A stretch of 64,000 bases of DNA from Pedobacter ureilyticus (GCF_005925345.1 NZ_SSHJ01000002.1:124001-188000), one strand, 5' to 3'; shown: positions 43,268-53,094, counted from the first letter of the stretch. Numbers and translations are program-made. The notes: generated by a model not told the origin, from the letters alone.

Positions 43268-44107
43268 CTACTCAAAAACCACTGTCTTATTACCCACTAC
43301 AAAAACCCGATCATCAAACACCAACTCCAAAGCTTTGCTTAACACTGATTTTTCAATTTCCCTACCTGCAATAGCCATCTGTTTAGCGCCGTGGGTATGG
43401 TTTACATGCGTAGTTTGTTGATTAATTATTGGTCCTTCGTCTAAATCGTTGGTAACAAAATGAGCAGTTGCCCCAATAATTTTTACACCCCGTTTAAAAG
43501 CTTGCTGGTACGGACTAGCCCCAATAAAAGCCGGCAAAAACGAATGGTGTATATTGATAATTTGATGTTTGTATTTAGCTACAAAACTAGGCGAAATGAT
43601 CCTCATAAATTTCGCCAATACAATATAGTCCAATTCATACTGATCTAACTGTGCTATAATTGCACTTTCAAACTCTTCTTTCGAGATATTTTCGTGAGAG
43701 ATGTAGTGAAATGGCACATCTAACTTTTCTGAGAGCTCTTTTAAATTTTCATAATTACCAATTACACATTTTACCTCTGCTCCTAGCGTTTTAAAATAGT
43801 TTCTTATCAAAATATCAGATAAACAATGAAACTCTTTAGTTACCAACACCGCAATGCGCTTATCTGCTTTAGGCACTACTGCAATCACTGCATTTTCTGG
43901 TAAGGTATCCTGTAGCTCTTTTTTAAGTTCTTCTTTGCTTTCTATACTGGCACTACAAGAAATCCTAGCAAAAAAACGTTGTTCTTCTTCATCTACAAAC
44001 TCACGCATAGCAATGATATTAAGCTTGTGGCTTGCTAAAATACGAGTGATATTGGCTACCAAACCCACTTCATCCTTACATTGTATTAAAACTAAAAGTT
44101 TATTCAT
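43268..44107 (-). CDS. purU: Formyltetrahydrofolate deformylase
   Basis: 279 aa. It hydrolyses 10-formyl-THF to formate and THF, supplying formate for PurT and balancing one-carbon pools. N-terminal ACT regulatory domain (about 1-80: VLIQCKDEVGLVANITRILASHKLNI) and the C-terminal formyltransferase-like domain with IINIHHSFLPAFIGASPYQQA (catalytic His), GATAHFVTNDLDEGPII (Asp). All the residues expected for a hydrolase are present. ATG 44107 is natural. A possible dispersed-repeat arm lies upstream at 44180-44196. Confidence 0.95.
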   Translation of the reverse strand: MNKLLVLIQCKDEVGLVANITRILASHKLNIIAMREFVDEEEQRFFARISCSASIESKEELKKELQDTLPENAVIAVVPKADKRIAVLVTKEFHCLSDILIRNYFKTLGAEVKCVIGNYENLKELSEKLDVPFHYISHENISKEEFESAIIAQLDQYELDYIVLAKFMRIISPSFVAKYKHQIINIHHSFLPAFIGASPYQQAFKRGVKIIGATAHFVTNDLDEGPIINQQTTHVNHTHGAKQMAIAGREIEKSVLSKALELVFDDRVFVVGNKTVVFE

Positions 44108-44179
44108 GAGCTAAATATAGCATTTAGGTAGAAATGAAATATAGGCCTCGTCTTAATTTCGTTATTTTGTAAGAGATTT

Positions 44180-44196
44180 GCCACAGATGCACAGAT
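44180..44196. repeat. Dispersed repeat arm GCCACAGATGCACAGAT
   Basis: 17-bp match to the arm of the palindromic repeat at 3034-3087 (one or two differences). Here only one arm is visible; the following TTATTGATAAC does not complete a hairpin with it. In the divergent purU/rmuC intergenic region. Confidence 0.5.
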
Positions 44197-44257
44197 TTTA
44201 TTGATAACTAATTACCAGAATATCTTTTTATCTGTCGCTTAAAATTAAAAGTTTAAT

Positions 44258-45541
44258 ATGGAAATTGCTATTGTTGCTTTATTGACTGTTATTATTGGTT
44301 TTTTAGCGGTTCTAATTACCAAAAAATCGAGTAAACCAAATGAGCAAGAACTACCAGCTGTGACTATTTTAAAAGATGAAAACCAACGTTTGCAACAAGA
44401 AATTACACAACTAAGGGCAAACTACATCAACGAAAATAATCGTGCAACTAGGGCCGAAGAAAACCTAAAAGCTCAGCGGGAAACCGCCATTAAGCAACAG
44501 CAAAATTTAGAAGAATTACAGCAACGTTTTAACGTAGAATTTACCAATATCGCCAACAAAATATTGGATGAAAAAACCGCAAAGTTTACCGTCCAAAACC
44601 AGACCAATCTCGATCAAATTCTTAATCCGCTAAAAGCAAATATCAAATCTTTTGAAGAGAAAGTAGATAAGGTTTATCAAACTGAAGCAGCAGAACGCAG
44701 CCAACTAAAAGGTGTTATTTTTCAGTTGATGGATCAGAGTAAACAAATACAAACCGATGCCAATAATTTAACCCGAGCCTTAAAAGGCGATAGCAAAAAA
44801 CAGGGCAATTGGGGCGAAATTATCTTAGAAAGAGTGTTAGAAACCTCTGGTTTGGTTAAGGGTAGAGAATATACTGTCCAAAAAAGCTTAAATAATAGCG
44901 ATGGAGAACGTTTTCAGCCCGATGTGATCATCAACCTGCCAGACGAGAAAAACTTGATTGTAGACGCTAAAATATCGTTGGTAGCTTACGAAAGAATGAC
45001 CAGTGCGGAAACGGAAGAGGAAAAAACAATTTACCTTAAACAGCACCTAATTTCTATCAAAAATCACATCGATGGTTTGTCGGCTAAAAACTATCAGCAT
45101 TTGTATGCCATTAACTCGCCAGATTTTGTCTTGTTATTTATACCCATTGAGGCTTCTTTTAGTGTAACTGTGCAGGCAGATACCGAACTTTTTAATTATG
45201 CCTGGAATAAAAAAGTAGTTTTGGTTAGCCCTACCACGCTATTAGCCACTTTACGCACCATTGCCAGCATTTGGAAGGTTGATAGGCAAAACAAAAACGT
45301 ATTTGAAATTGCAGAAGAAGCCGGCGCCCTTTATGATAAATTTGTTGGCTTTTTAGAAGACATGCAAAAGATTGGAAAACACATAGAGCAAACGCAAAAG
45401 GCTCACGATGATGCCTTTAAAAAACTACAATATGGCAGTGGAAATTTGATAGGTAAAGTAGAAAAAATAAAAAAATTAGGTGCAAAAAATAAAGCTAATA
45501 AACAAATAGACTCAAAGTTCTTGGACGATGAACAATTATAA
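44258..45541 (+). CDS. rmuC: DNA recombination protein RmuC
   Basis: 427 aa. N-terminal transmembrane helix (about 2-21), coiled coil (about 30-150, Gln/Glu-rich), then the RmuC core: KKQGNWGEIILERVLETSGLVKGREY (about 180-205), FQPDVIINLPDEKNLIVDAKISLVAYE, FVLLFIPIEASF and VSPTTLLATLRTIASIWK, a PD-(D/E)xK-related nuclease-like fold. RmuC limits inversions and processes DNA at stalled forks in Escherichia coli. Last 6 bp overlap the convergent glycosyltransferase gene. Confidence 0.94.
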   Translation: MEIAIVALLTVIIGFLAVLITKKSSKPNEQELPAVTILKDENQRLQQEITQLRANYINENNRATRAEENLKAQRETAIKQQQNLEELQQRFNVEFTNIANKILDEKTAKFTVQNQTNLDQILNPLKANIKSFEEKVDKVYQTEAAERSQLKGVIFQLMDQSKQIQTDANNLTRALKGDSKKQGNWGEIILERVLETSGLVKGREYTVQKSLNNSDGERFQPDVIINLPDEKNLIVDAKISLVAYERMTSAETEEEKTIYLKQHLISIKNHIDGLSAKNYQHLYAINSPDFVLLFIPIEASFSVTVQADTELFNYAWNKKVVLVSPTTLLATLRTIASIWKVDRQNKNVFEIAEEAGALYDKFVGFLEDMQKIGKHIEQTQKAHDDAFKKLQYGSGNLIGKVEKIKKLGAKNKANKQIDSKFLDDEQL

Positions 45542-46783
45542 TTTTTCTATAAGATTAGCTAATTTTTCTTCTTGTCCCTGCCTGCTCAATTCGTAAAGTT
45601 CTTCTGATGTTCTGTTAATTTTCACAGGGTTTCCTTTTAAATTATTATCTATCGCTTTTTTAAGCACTGTAATAATTTCTTCTTCATTTTCGCAGATAAA
45701 ACCGGCATCATATTTCTTTATACTTTCTTCCAAATCGCCGGCATCATTTACCGGCAGTAAAATAGGTTTTTGAAAAGCTAAATATTCGTACTGCTTGGTA
45801 GTAATGATCTCTCTTCTTTTACCATACTTCAAATGAAAAAACATAGCTGCACTGTAAAGTTCAGAATAAGCCTGTTGTATGGGCATTTTTGCAGTGATAT
45901 GTGTGTAAGGTTCTAAATTAAATTGTTTAATTACATCTTTTAGTTTTAAAGAACTCTCTGAGCCAATAAATTTTAGCTGAAAGTGTTGTGGCTGGATCAC
46001 GTACAAATCTATCAGCCTTCTTAGCGCCTTAAAAAAAGTAACATCTTCTAGCTGATCATTATAAACCGTACCTAGATAAACCAATTTAAAAGTATACGGA
46101 TGATGTTTAATTAAATTAAAATTGATCTTTTTAAAATCATATCCATTTTTTATTACTTCTATAGAAGGTCTATATCTTTCTGGAAAAAGATTTTTTATCG
46201 ATTCTGAAATGGTAACAATTAAATCTGCCACCTTTAAATTTCTAAGCTCTTTTCTTTTTAAAAACCTTTTTCTTAGAAACGATAATATTTTATTGTCTTC
46301 TATTTGCTGGTAACCAAAAACGCCTGGATCTCTATAATCTAAAACTAATTTGCAACCAAACTCTTGCTTTAACGCATAACCCAAGTTGTGTATCGCAATT
46401 GATGGAAAAGAGACAAAAATGATATCAGCTGTGCTTAGCTGAATATTTGTTTTCTTTTTATACTTATCAAACTCTCTTCCTAAATCAAAAATTTCTTTAC
46501 CAGCGAAAAAAAAATAAGCAGCCAACAAAAATTTAGCAGGTATTCTGCGTCCGCTATCTATCAATTTTTTATAGATATTATGAAAAAAACCTTGGGTATA
46601 ACTCAAAGGAATTTCAACTAGATTTCCCTTTATTTTGATTGGTCTTTCTGCCTTATTTTTATTTCCGTAAACAAAATGTACTTCATAAGATTGCGCTAAA
46701 TTTTCTGCTATGCTCAGTAACCTATTAAATCCAGTTTGGTAAGTTTCCTTGCCATGATAAGAAAATATAAAAATACGCTTCAA
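45536..46783 (-). CDS. Glycosyltransferase (GT4-like)
   Basis: 415 aa, GT-B fold. N-terminal domain (RIFIFSYHGKETYQTGFNRLLSIAENLA), nucleotide-sugar domain with LVYLGTVYNDQLEDVTFF (about 228) and the C-terminal pattern YLAFQKPILLPVNDAGDLEESIKKYDAGFICENEEEI, the E-x7-E-like segment of retaining GT4 enzymes. It likely builds a cell-surface glycan; donor and acceptor unknown. Quite AT-rich, stand-alone, with no other glycan-assembly genes near, suggesting possible recent acquisition. Confidence 0.85.
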   Translation of the reverse strand: MKRIFIFSYHGKETYQTGFNRLLSIAENLAQSYEVHFVYGNKNKAERPIKIKGNLVEIPLSYTQGFFHNIYKKLIDSGRRIPAKFLLAAYFFFAGKEIFDLGREFDKYKKKTNIQLSTADIIFVSFPSIAIHNLGYALKQEFGCKLVLDYRDPGVFGYQQIEDNKILSFLRKRFLKRKELRNLKVADLIVTISESIKNLFPERYRPSIEVIKNGYDFKKINFNLIKHHPYTFKLVYLGTVYNDQLEDVTFFKALRRLIDLYVIQPQHFQLKFIGSESSLKLKDVIKQFNLEPYTHITAKMPIQQAYSELYSAAMFFHLKYGKRREIITTKQYEYLAFQKPILLPVNDAGDLEESIKKYDAGFICENEEEIITVLKKAIDNNLKGNPVKINRTSEELYELSRQGQEEKLANLIEKL

Positions 46784-46875
46784 CAGTTTGGTTTTAGATA
46801 GCCAATATATTGAATATGTGGTAAATATTTAAAAATAAATATATGAAAGGCAATCCTGAGTTGATAAAAAGCTTA

Positions 46876-47916
46876 TTATCCTTTAAAGGCATTCCAACCC
46901 TGAGCTTTCAATTCATGTACCACGTCAGACTTTGATATCATTTTTACACCCGAATTTTTATCGGTAATATGTCCAATGATACTGATATCTACATCATTCT
47001 TAATCTTCTCGTAATCAGATTGTTTAATGGTAAAAAGCAATTCATAATCTTCGCCACCATTTAAGGCACATACGGTTGGGTCTAAACCTAGCTCTCTAGC
47101 TGTTTCGTAAGTCACCGGATCAATTGGTAATTTATCTTCGTAAATGGTACAGCCTTTATCACTTTGTGTAGCGATATGTAAAATTTCAGACGCTAATCCA
47201 TCTGATACGTCGATCATAGCTGTAGGTTTTACTTTAATTTGCGCTAAAAGATCTACCACATCTCGGCGTCCTTCTGGCTTTAACTGACGCTCTATAATGT
47301 AATCCTTACCTTCTAAATCGGGCTGTATTTGAGGATTTTCTAAGAAAACCTGTTTCTCTCTTTCTAGTATCTGCAAGCCTACATAAGCTCCGCCTAAATC
47401 TCCAGAAACGCAAAGCAAATCGCCCTCTTGTGCACCGTTTCTGTAAGTTACATCTTCCTTGGCAGCATAGCCGATACTGGTAATGCTAATTATCAAACCT
47501 TGTTTGCTTGCCGAAGTGTCACCACCAATTAAGTCGATGTTGAATTTATTGCATGCCAACTCAATGCCTTTATAAATTTCTTCGATAGCCTCTAATGGAA
47601 ACTTACTAGAAACACCTAAAGACACTGTAATTTGAGTAGCTATACCGTTCATCGCATAGATGTCACTCAAGTTTACCTGCACCGCTTTATAACCCAAATG
47701 CATTAAGGGAACATAAGATAAATCAAAATGCACACCTTCTAACAATAAATCTGTGGAAATTAAAGTTTGTTTATCCTTAAAATCAAGTACTGCAGCGTCA
47801 TCGCCAACTCCTTTTATAGAACTTTCGTGCCTAATTTTAAAGTTTTCTGTTAAGTGTTTAATCAGTCCAAATTCACCTAGTTCTTCTAACGAAGTACGCT
47901 CTTTATTCTCGAACAT
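46876..47916 (-). CDS. thiL: Thiamine-monophosphate kinase
   Basis: 346 aa. Phosphorylates thiamine monophosphate to thiamine pyrophosphate. Family motifs: VGDDAAVLDFKDKQTLISTDLLLEGVHFD (about 42), LSDIYAMNG, GGDTSASKQGLIIS, GDLGGAYVGLQ, AMIDVSDGLASEILHIA and LNGGEDYELLFT. Its ATG overlaps the TAA of the S41 peptidase by one base (TAATG), making it the last gene of the operon nadA - S41 peptidase - thiL, a co-location of NAD and thiamine cofactor genes. Confidence 0.95.
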   Translation of the reverse strand: MFENKERTSLEELGEFGLIKHLTENFKIRHESSIKGVGDDAAVLDFKDKQTLISTDLLLEGVHFDLSYVPLMHLGYKAVQVNLSDIYAMNGIATQITVSLGVSSKFPLEAIEEIYKGIELACNKFNIDLIGGDTSASKQGLIISITSIGYAAKEDVTYRNGAQEGDLLCVSGDLGGAYVGLQILEREKQVFLENPQIQPDLEGKDYIIERQLKPEGRRDVVDLLAQIKVKPTAMIDVSDGLASEILHIATQSDKGCTIYEDKLPIDPVTYETARELGLDPTVCALNGGEDYELLFTIKQSDYEKIKNDVDISIIGHITDKNSGVKMISKSDVVHELKAQGWNAFKG

Positions 47917-49469
47917 TATCCTTTTCCTTTAATATCTGTTAAAATCCATTGCAACTCTCTATCGTAGTTGTTAATTCTATCTTTTAAGGTAGATTGCACC
48001 TCTACGTCTGGAAAAACGCCTCTGCCATACAAATCTTGTTGATAAATTGGAGCCATTCTATTTAATCCAAACCTTAAAGCTAATTTACTATTTTTCAAAG
48101 TAACTACAGGTAGTTTACCTGCCGCACATTGATTAAAACCACCTCCAGTTTCTGTACCCACAAAAATAGCACGACCAATTCCTTTTAAATTAGCACTTAA
48201 TAAAGAAGATGCGGAAAAACTAAATTCGTTGATCAACACATAAACTTTGCCTTTGTAGTTATTTTTATGAGGTTTTTGAGGCGTATAACCTTTCATAAAA
48301 GAGAAGAAATTACCTTCTTCATCTTCGTAAATATTACTTTTATCGTTAAAGCCGGTAAGGTAATATCTTATTTTTTTAAAACCAGTTTGATATTTATCTG
48401 TATTAAAACCACCCTTATTAATAGGTTTGGCCAAGTACACAAAATCTTTATCAGTTAAGTAAGCAAATAATGCTAAACTTGCATTTAAAGTTCCACCTGG
48501 ATTATTTCTAATATCTATTACTAAATTCTTACTTTTAGATAAAGCAATACTATCAAAGGCTTGTTTATAAAAAAGTGGAAAATTAGCCGTAGGTACACTA
48601 AAACTCTTAATCTTTAGGTAGGCAATATCTTTTTCATTATCTAAAAATTTAAAATCTAGCTGATATTCCCCATTCACTTTTGCACCTCTATGTTTTAACG
48701 TTTCCTTTATCTTTTTAACAGGTGTTGTAGCAACAGTTTTAGCTGTATCTAATTTCTTTTTAGCTTCGGCATCTTTCTTTTTATCATAAAATGAGATAAA
48801 AGTGTTGATAACTGTACTATCAGTTTTAAACTTAATAGCCACACTATCTCGTTCTAAAAAATAAATCTTATAAAGACTTGCAAGATTTCTTTCTATCCTC
48901 TTGTTTTTTGATAATGAGTTATATCCATCGTAGCTAAAACCTGCGGAAACAATGTCAAATATATTTTTTGGAGCCAAACCATCAATTTCTAAAATCTCGG
49001 TTCCGGTTTTTATTTGTTTGTTTTTACTCTTATTGTTGATAACTATCAATTTATCATCAGTAACTGCATAAGTAAATTGATCTAGGGGATAAACTTTATT
49101 TTTTGCAATTGCTCTCGCATCTTTATCTTTTATAATTACCGATGGAAAACGTAAAGCCGTATGCCCACATTTAATGGCAGCTACTACTGGCGAAAGTTTT
49201 TGATAAAATTGCTTAGTGGTCAATGGTTCATTGATCGCATTTTTTAAGCTATCAAATTTAAAATCGAGCTGTTTTTTTGAAATATACCAATACAAACCAG
49301 GATGCCCATCTTTCAAAATTTGATGAGTTAGTTCTATATCTTGTTTCAGCGCTTGTACATCATGCTTTTTCTCTGTAATGGCTAAATTATATTCCTTTAC
49401 CGACGAACAAGCAGCTAAAGAAACTGTACTTATTAACAATAAATTTCTAAAAAAACGCCTCTTAAACAT
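47916..49469 (-). CDS. S41 family peptidase lipoprotein
   Basis: 517 aa. Lipoprotein signal RRFFRNLLLISTVSLAAC (Cys about 20). Tail-specific-protease-like fold: KQGHPGLYWY-type N-domain, a PDZ-like segment (EILEIDGLAPKNIFDIVSAGF) and core strands LVIDIRNNPGGTLNASLALFAYL, VYVLINEFSFSASSLLSANLKG (Ser nucleophile near 418) and FVGTETGGGFNQ. Envelope protease, probably periplasmic. A charged linker rich in Lys (about 230-260) is inserted. Located 1 bp from nadA and overlapping thiL by one base. Confidence 0.87.
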   Translation of the reverse strand: MFKRRFFRNLLLISTVSLAACSSVKEYNLAITEKKHDVQALKQDIELTHQILKDGHPGLYWYISKKQLDFKFDSLKNAINEPLTTKQFYQKLSPVVAAIKCGHTALRFPSVIIKDKDARAIAKNKVYPLDQFTYAVTDDKLIVINNKSKNKQIKTGTEILEIDGLAPKNIFDIVSAGFSYDGYNSLSKNKRIERNLASLYKIYFLERDSVAIKFKTDSTVINTFISFYDKKKDAEAKKKLDTAKTVATTPVKKIKETLKHRGAKVNGEYQLDFKFLDNEKDIAYLKIKSFSVPTANFPLFYKQAFDSIALSKSKNLVIDIRNNPGGTLNASLALFAYLTDKDFVYLAKPINKGGFNTDKYQTGFKKIRYYLTGFNDKSNIYEDEEGNFFSFMKGYTPQKPHKNNYKGKVYVLINEFSFSASSLLSANLKGIGRAIFVGTETGGGFNQCAAGKLPVVTLKNSKLALRFGLNRMAPIYQQDLYGRGVFPDVEVQSTLKDRINNYDRELQWILTDIKGKG

Positions 49470-49470
49470 C

Positions 49471-50466
49471 TTACAAACCTAATTGTGCAGAAATTTCTAA
49501 CATTCTCTCGATAGGTTTTCTAGCTTCGTGGATAATGTTTGCTGGCACTGTAACTTCGGGCATACCGTTTTTAATACACAGGTAAAGTTTCTCTAAGGTA
49601 TTTCGTTTCATGTACGGGCAATCGTTGCAAGCACAAGCGTTGGTAGGAGGGGCTGGAATAAAAGTTTTATCCGGACAAGCCTTCTGCATCTGGTGGATAA
49701 TTCCACTTTCTGTAGCAACAATAAATTCTTTTGCATCGTTGTTGATGCTGTATTTCAACAATCCTGTGGTAGAACCAATGTAATCCGCCATTTGCAATAC
49801 AGATTCTTCACATTCTGGGTGAGCAATAAACTTCGCATTTGGGTGACGCTCCTTCAATTTGGTAATCTTCTCACGAGAGAAAATTTCGTGCACCATACAA
49901 GCACCATTCCACAAAACCAAGTCTCTACCTGTTTTTTTAGCTACCCAGGCTCCTAAGTTTTTATCCGGGCCGAAGATGATCTTCTGGTCTTTTGGCAAGC
50001 TTTCCACAATTTGTACCGCATTTGTCGACGTACACACAATATCACTCAAAGCCTTTAGTTCAGCCGTACAGTTCACATAGGTAATTACCAAATGGTCAGG
50101 ATATTTTTCCTTAAATTTTTTAAATAAATGCGGTGGACAACTATCTGCTAAAGAACATCCGGCTTTTAAATCTGGTAATAAAACCTTCTTTTCTGGCGAT
50201 AAAATCTTCGCTGTTTCGGCCATAAAGTGCACACCAGCAAAAACAATTACATCGGCTTCCGTTTTTGCAGCTTCTTGCGATAAGCCTAAACTATCACCTA
50301 TATAATCTGCAATATCTTGTATATCAGGTTCTTGGTAGTAGTGGGCTAAAATAATTGCATTCTTTTCTTTTTTTAGCTTCTCTATTTCCGCAAATAAATC
50401 CAACGTAGGATCTATTTTTTCTTCTACATAACCTTTTCTATTAAGTTCTTCTAAAATTTCCATCAC
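49471..50466 (-). CDS. nadA: Quinolinate synthase
   Basis: 331 aa. NadA condenses iminoaspartate (from NadB) with DHAP to quinolinate using a [4Fe-4S] cluster. Cluster Cys residues are visible in [10 protein letters not shown] (about 129), [10 protein letters not shown] (about 192) and [14 protein letters not shown] (about 280, with extra Cys). Substrate motifs [23 protein letters not shown] and [12 protein letters not shown] are intact. First gene of the nadA-S41-thiL operon, divergent from nadB. Candidate promoter TATCTTTA (minus strand, 50522-50515). Confidence 0.96.
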   Translation of the reverse strand: MMEILEELNRKGYVEEKIDPTLDLFAEIEKLKKEKNAIILAHYYQEPDIQDIADYIGDSLGLSQEAAKTEADVIVFAGVHFMAETAKILSPEKKVLLPDLKAGCSLADSCPPHLFKKFKEKYPDHLVITYVNCTAELKALSDIVCTSTNAVQIVESLPKDQKIIFGPDKNLGAWVAKKTGRDLVLWNGACMVHEIFSREKITKLKERHPNAKFIAHPECEESVLQMADYIGSTTGLLKYSINNDAKEFIVATESGIIHQMQKACPDKTFIPAPPTNACACNDCPYMKRNTLEKLYLCIKNGMPEVTVPANIIHEARKPIERMLEISAQLGL

Positions 50467-50626
50467 TATGCTTTTTAGCTACAAATGCTTTTGAAGTAGT
50501 CGTTAATTTTTTTGTAAAGATACAGAGCTTTCAACTTTATCAACGCCTCAAACAAAATATAATTTAATTAATTAAATAGATTCTTATTCTTTATTAGTGT
50601 GTTGAAACTGTTAGAAAGATTGATTA

Positions 50627-50672
50627 AAAAAATGTTGTAAAGTGAGTTATTACATAGTTACCAACATTTTTT
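50627..50672. repeat. 11-bp perfect inverted repeat in the nadA/nadB gap
   Basis: AAAAAATGTTG (50627-50637) and CAACATTTTTT (50662-50672) with a 24-nt spacer. It could be a stem, an operator for a dimeric regulator, or an AT-rich unwinding element. Confidence 0.45.
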
Positions 50673-50905
50673 GTAATTTTTTAATTTAATCTTCCATTGA
50701 TTCTCAATGTTATACTTTTTTTCGTTTTAAATTATCAATATCAAAATGTGTATTGTTAGTGATGTTGTTAAAAGTTGATAACCTCTACTAAAGTGCTTAA
50801 AAAATCTTTAAAAGATTCTGTCAAACTTGGCTTTTTACTTAGCTTTAAACAATCAAAAATAGTTGTTATGATAATTTATACATTCAATTCACACGCTTGT
50901 TAAGG

Positions 50906-50914
50906 TTATCCACA
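50906..50914 (+). other. Perfect DnaA box
   Basis: TTATCCACA, the consensus DnaA-binding 9-mer, 26 bp before the nadB start. Two further perfect copies lie within nadB at 51434-51442 (minus) and 52484-52492 (plus). Confidence 0.55.
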
Positions 50915-50939
50915 TACTTGTTATATTTTACGTAAATTA

Positions 50940-52526
50940 ATGAAGAAAGTCGATTTTTTAGTCATAGGATCGGGGATAGCCGGATTAAGTTTTGCACTTA
51001 AAGCAGCTAAGTATGGTAAGGTACTGATAGTTACCAAATCTAACGAAGATGAATCTAATACTAAATATGCCCAAGGTGGTGTAGCAGTAGTTGTTGATAA
51101 GTCAGATTCTTTTGAAAAACATATACAGGATACGTTAATTGCTGGCGATGGTTTATGCGATAAAGACATTGTGGAAATCGTAGTAAAAGAGGGTCCAGAG
51201 CGTATTCAAGAAATTATAGATTATGGAATTAACTTTGATAAGAACCCGGCTGGAGTTTTTGATTTAGCCAAAGAGGGGGGGCATTCGGAACACAGAGTGC
51301 TTCATTATAAGGATATTACAGGTTACGAAATTGAAAGTGTTTTGTTGAAGCAAATTCATCAAAACGAGAATATAGAGATCCTAACACACTATTTCTGCCT
51401 AGAGTTAATTACTCAACATCATTTAGGAAAACATGTGGATAAAAGCAGCAAAGACATTAATTGTTATGGTATTTATGCTTTTAACACCGAAATTAACCAT
51501 GTAGAGAAGATTTTGGCTAATGTAACTGTGTTAGCAAGTGGGGGAGCTGGGCATATCTATGCTAATACTACCAATCCAGTTATAGCTACTGGAGATGGTA
51601 TGGCCATGGTTTACCGAGCTAAAGGAAAGGTAAGAAATATGGAATTTATCCAGTTTCACCCAACGGCATTATATCATCCAGGAGAATATCCTTCATTCCT
51701 TGTATCTGAGGCAGTTAGAGGATTTGGTGGTGTTTTACGTAGAAGAACTGGCGAGGAATTCATGTATGAATATGATGAACGTGGCTCTTTAGCTCCTCGT
51801 GATATCGTTGCTCGTGCGATAGATAACGAAATGAAAAAATCAGGAGATGATTTTGTTTATTTGGACATTACGATGCGCAAGAAAGCTGATATTCTTACAC
51901 ATTTTCCCAACATTTATGCCAAATGTTTATCAATTGGTATAGATATGACTAAAGATTATATACCAGTTACACCTGCTTGTCATTACATGTGCGGTGGTAT
52001 TTTGGTTGACGAATATGGCAAATCCACTATCAACAATTTATATGCCTGTGGTGAGGTTTCATCAACAGGTTTACATGGTGCTAACCGTTTGGCTTCCAAT
52101 TCTTTATTAGAAGCTACTGTTTTTGCACATCGTATTTTCTTGTCGGCTATAGAGAGTTATCAACATAATGTGATACCCGCTGATATTCCAGAATGGGATG
52201 ATAAAGGCGTAATACAATCTAACGAAGATATTTTGGTGACACATAATTTAAGAGAAACTCAGAAAATAATGAGTGATTATGTAGGCATTGTACGTTCTGA
52301 TTTCAGATTAGATAGAGCGTTACGAAGATTGTATCTATTGTTTGAAGAGACAGAAGAATTCTACAAAAATAATAAGGTATCTGTAAAATTATGTGAATTA
52401 CGTAATGTAATTCAAGTGGCGTACATGGTCATTAAGTCTGCAAAAGCTAGAAAAGAAAGTAGGGGATTACATTATACCACAGATTATCCACAACATGCTA
52501 ACGAATTGGTTGATACAATTATCTAG
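50940..52526 (+). CDS. nadB: L-aspartate oxidase
   Basis: 528 aa. Oxidises L-aspartate to iminoaspartate with FAD, feeding NadA. FAD motif FLVIGSGIAGLSFALKAA (about 5-22), GGVAVVVDKSDSFEKHIQDTLIAGDGL, EGGHSEHRVLHYKDITGYEIE, ASGGAGHIYANTTNP, FIQFHPTALYHPG and ACHYMCGGILVDEYG (succinate dehydrogenase/fumarate reductase fold) and the C-terminal LYACGEVSSTGLHGANRLASNSLLEA. Slightly longer loops than in Escherichia coli NadB. Divergent from nadA across a 473-bp regulatory region; followed by a gamma-carbonic anhydrase gene. Confidence 0.97.
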   Translation: MKKVDFLVIGSGIAGLSFALKAAKYGKVLIVTKSNEDESNTKYAQGGVAVVVDKSDSFEKHIQDTLIAGDGLCDKDIVEIVVKEGPERIQEIIDYGINFDKNPAGVFDLAKEGGHSEHRVLHYKDITGYEIESVLLKQIHQNENIEILTHYFCLELITQHHLGKHVDKSSKDINCYGIYAFNTEINHVEKILANVTVLASGGAGHIYANTTNPVIATGDGMAMVYRAKGKVRNMEFIQFHPTALYHPGEYPSFLVSEAVRGFGGVLRRRTGEEFMYEYDERGSLAPRDIVARAIDNEMKKSGDDFVYLDITMRKKADILTHFPNIYAKCLSIGIDMTKDYIPVTPACHYMCGGILVDEYGKSTINNLYACGEVSSTGLHGANRLASNSLLEATVFAHRIFLSAIESYQHNVIPADIPEWDDKGVIQSNEDILVTHNLRETQKIMSDYVGIVRSDFRLDRALRRLYLLFEETEEFYKNNKVSVKLCELRNVIQVAYMVIKSAKARKESRGLHYTTDYPQHANELVDTII

Positions 52527-52584
52527 TTTTATGTAATAAGCTTTAGTTTATACGTCCAGTTTCAAATCTCAATACTCAAATCTC

Positions 52585-53094
52585 ATGTCAATTATATTAC
52601 CAGTTAAAGGAGTTAATCCAGTGTTTGGAAGCGATTGTTTTATAGCACCTAATGCCACCGTTGTTGGAGATGTTAAAGTAGGGAAAAATTGCTCTATTTG
52701 GTTTAATGCTGTAGTTAGGGGAGATGTGAATAGTATCACCATTGGTAATGAAAGTAATATACAAGACGGGGCAGTGATTCATGCTACTTACTTAAAAGCG
52801 GCTACGATTATTGGCAATAGGGTAAACGTAGGTCACAATGCAATAGTACATGGTTGTACTGTTAAAGACAATGTATTAATAGGTATGGGCGCTATAGTAA
52901 TGGATAATGCTGTGGTAGACGAATATTGTATTATTGCTGCTGGGGCTGTAGTGCTAGAAAACACCATTTGTGAGAGTGGCTATATTTATGCCGGAACGCC
53001 AGCAAAAAAAATAAAGCCCATTACTGAAGATCAAAGGGCTTTATTGAATAAACTTCCTGATAATTATATCATGTACGCCGATTGGTTCAAGTAA
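52585..53094 (+). CDS. Gamma-carbonic anhydrase family protein (YrdA-like)
   Basis: 169 aa, left-handed beta-helix of hexapeptide repeats (CFIAPNATVVGDVKVGKNCSIWFNAVVRGDVNSI-type). Zinc-binding His residues of the family appear in GAVIHATY (about 69) and VNVGHNAIVHGC (about 88, 93). Full length for the YrdA/PaaY group; carbonic-anhydrase activity is not assured for all members. Follows nadB by 58 bp; its stop is adjacent to the convergent Ig-like lipoprotein. Confidence 0.9.
   Translation: MSIILPVKGVNPVFGSDCFIAPNATVVGDVKVGKNCSIWFNAVVRGDVNSITIGNESNIQDGAVIHATYLKAATIIGNRVNVGHNAIVHGCTVKDNVLIGMGAIVMDNAVVDEYCIIAAGAVVLENTICESGYIYAGTPAKKIKPITEDQRALLNKLPDNYIMYADWFK

Larger units (their letters stand above)
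50467..50939. promoter_or_regulatory. AT-rich nadA/nadB divergent region; possible DnaA-binding locus
   Basis: 473 bp without a gene. It holds a perfect DnaA box TTATCCACA at 50906-50914, two weaker TTATCAAC boxes (50537 region and, on the minus strand, near 50773), an 11-bp inverted repeat AAAAAATGTTG/CAACATTTTTT (50627-50637, 50662-50672) and long A/T runs. Promoters for nadA and nadB must lie here. Further perfect boxes occur inside nadB (51434-51442 minus; 52484-52492 plus). Confidence 0.55.
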
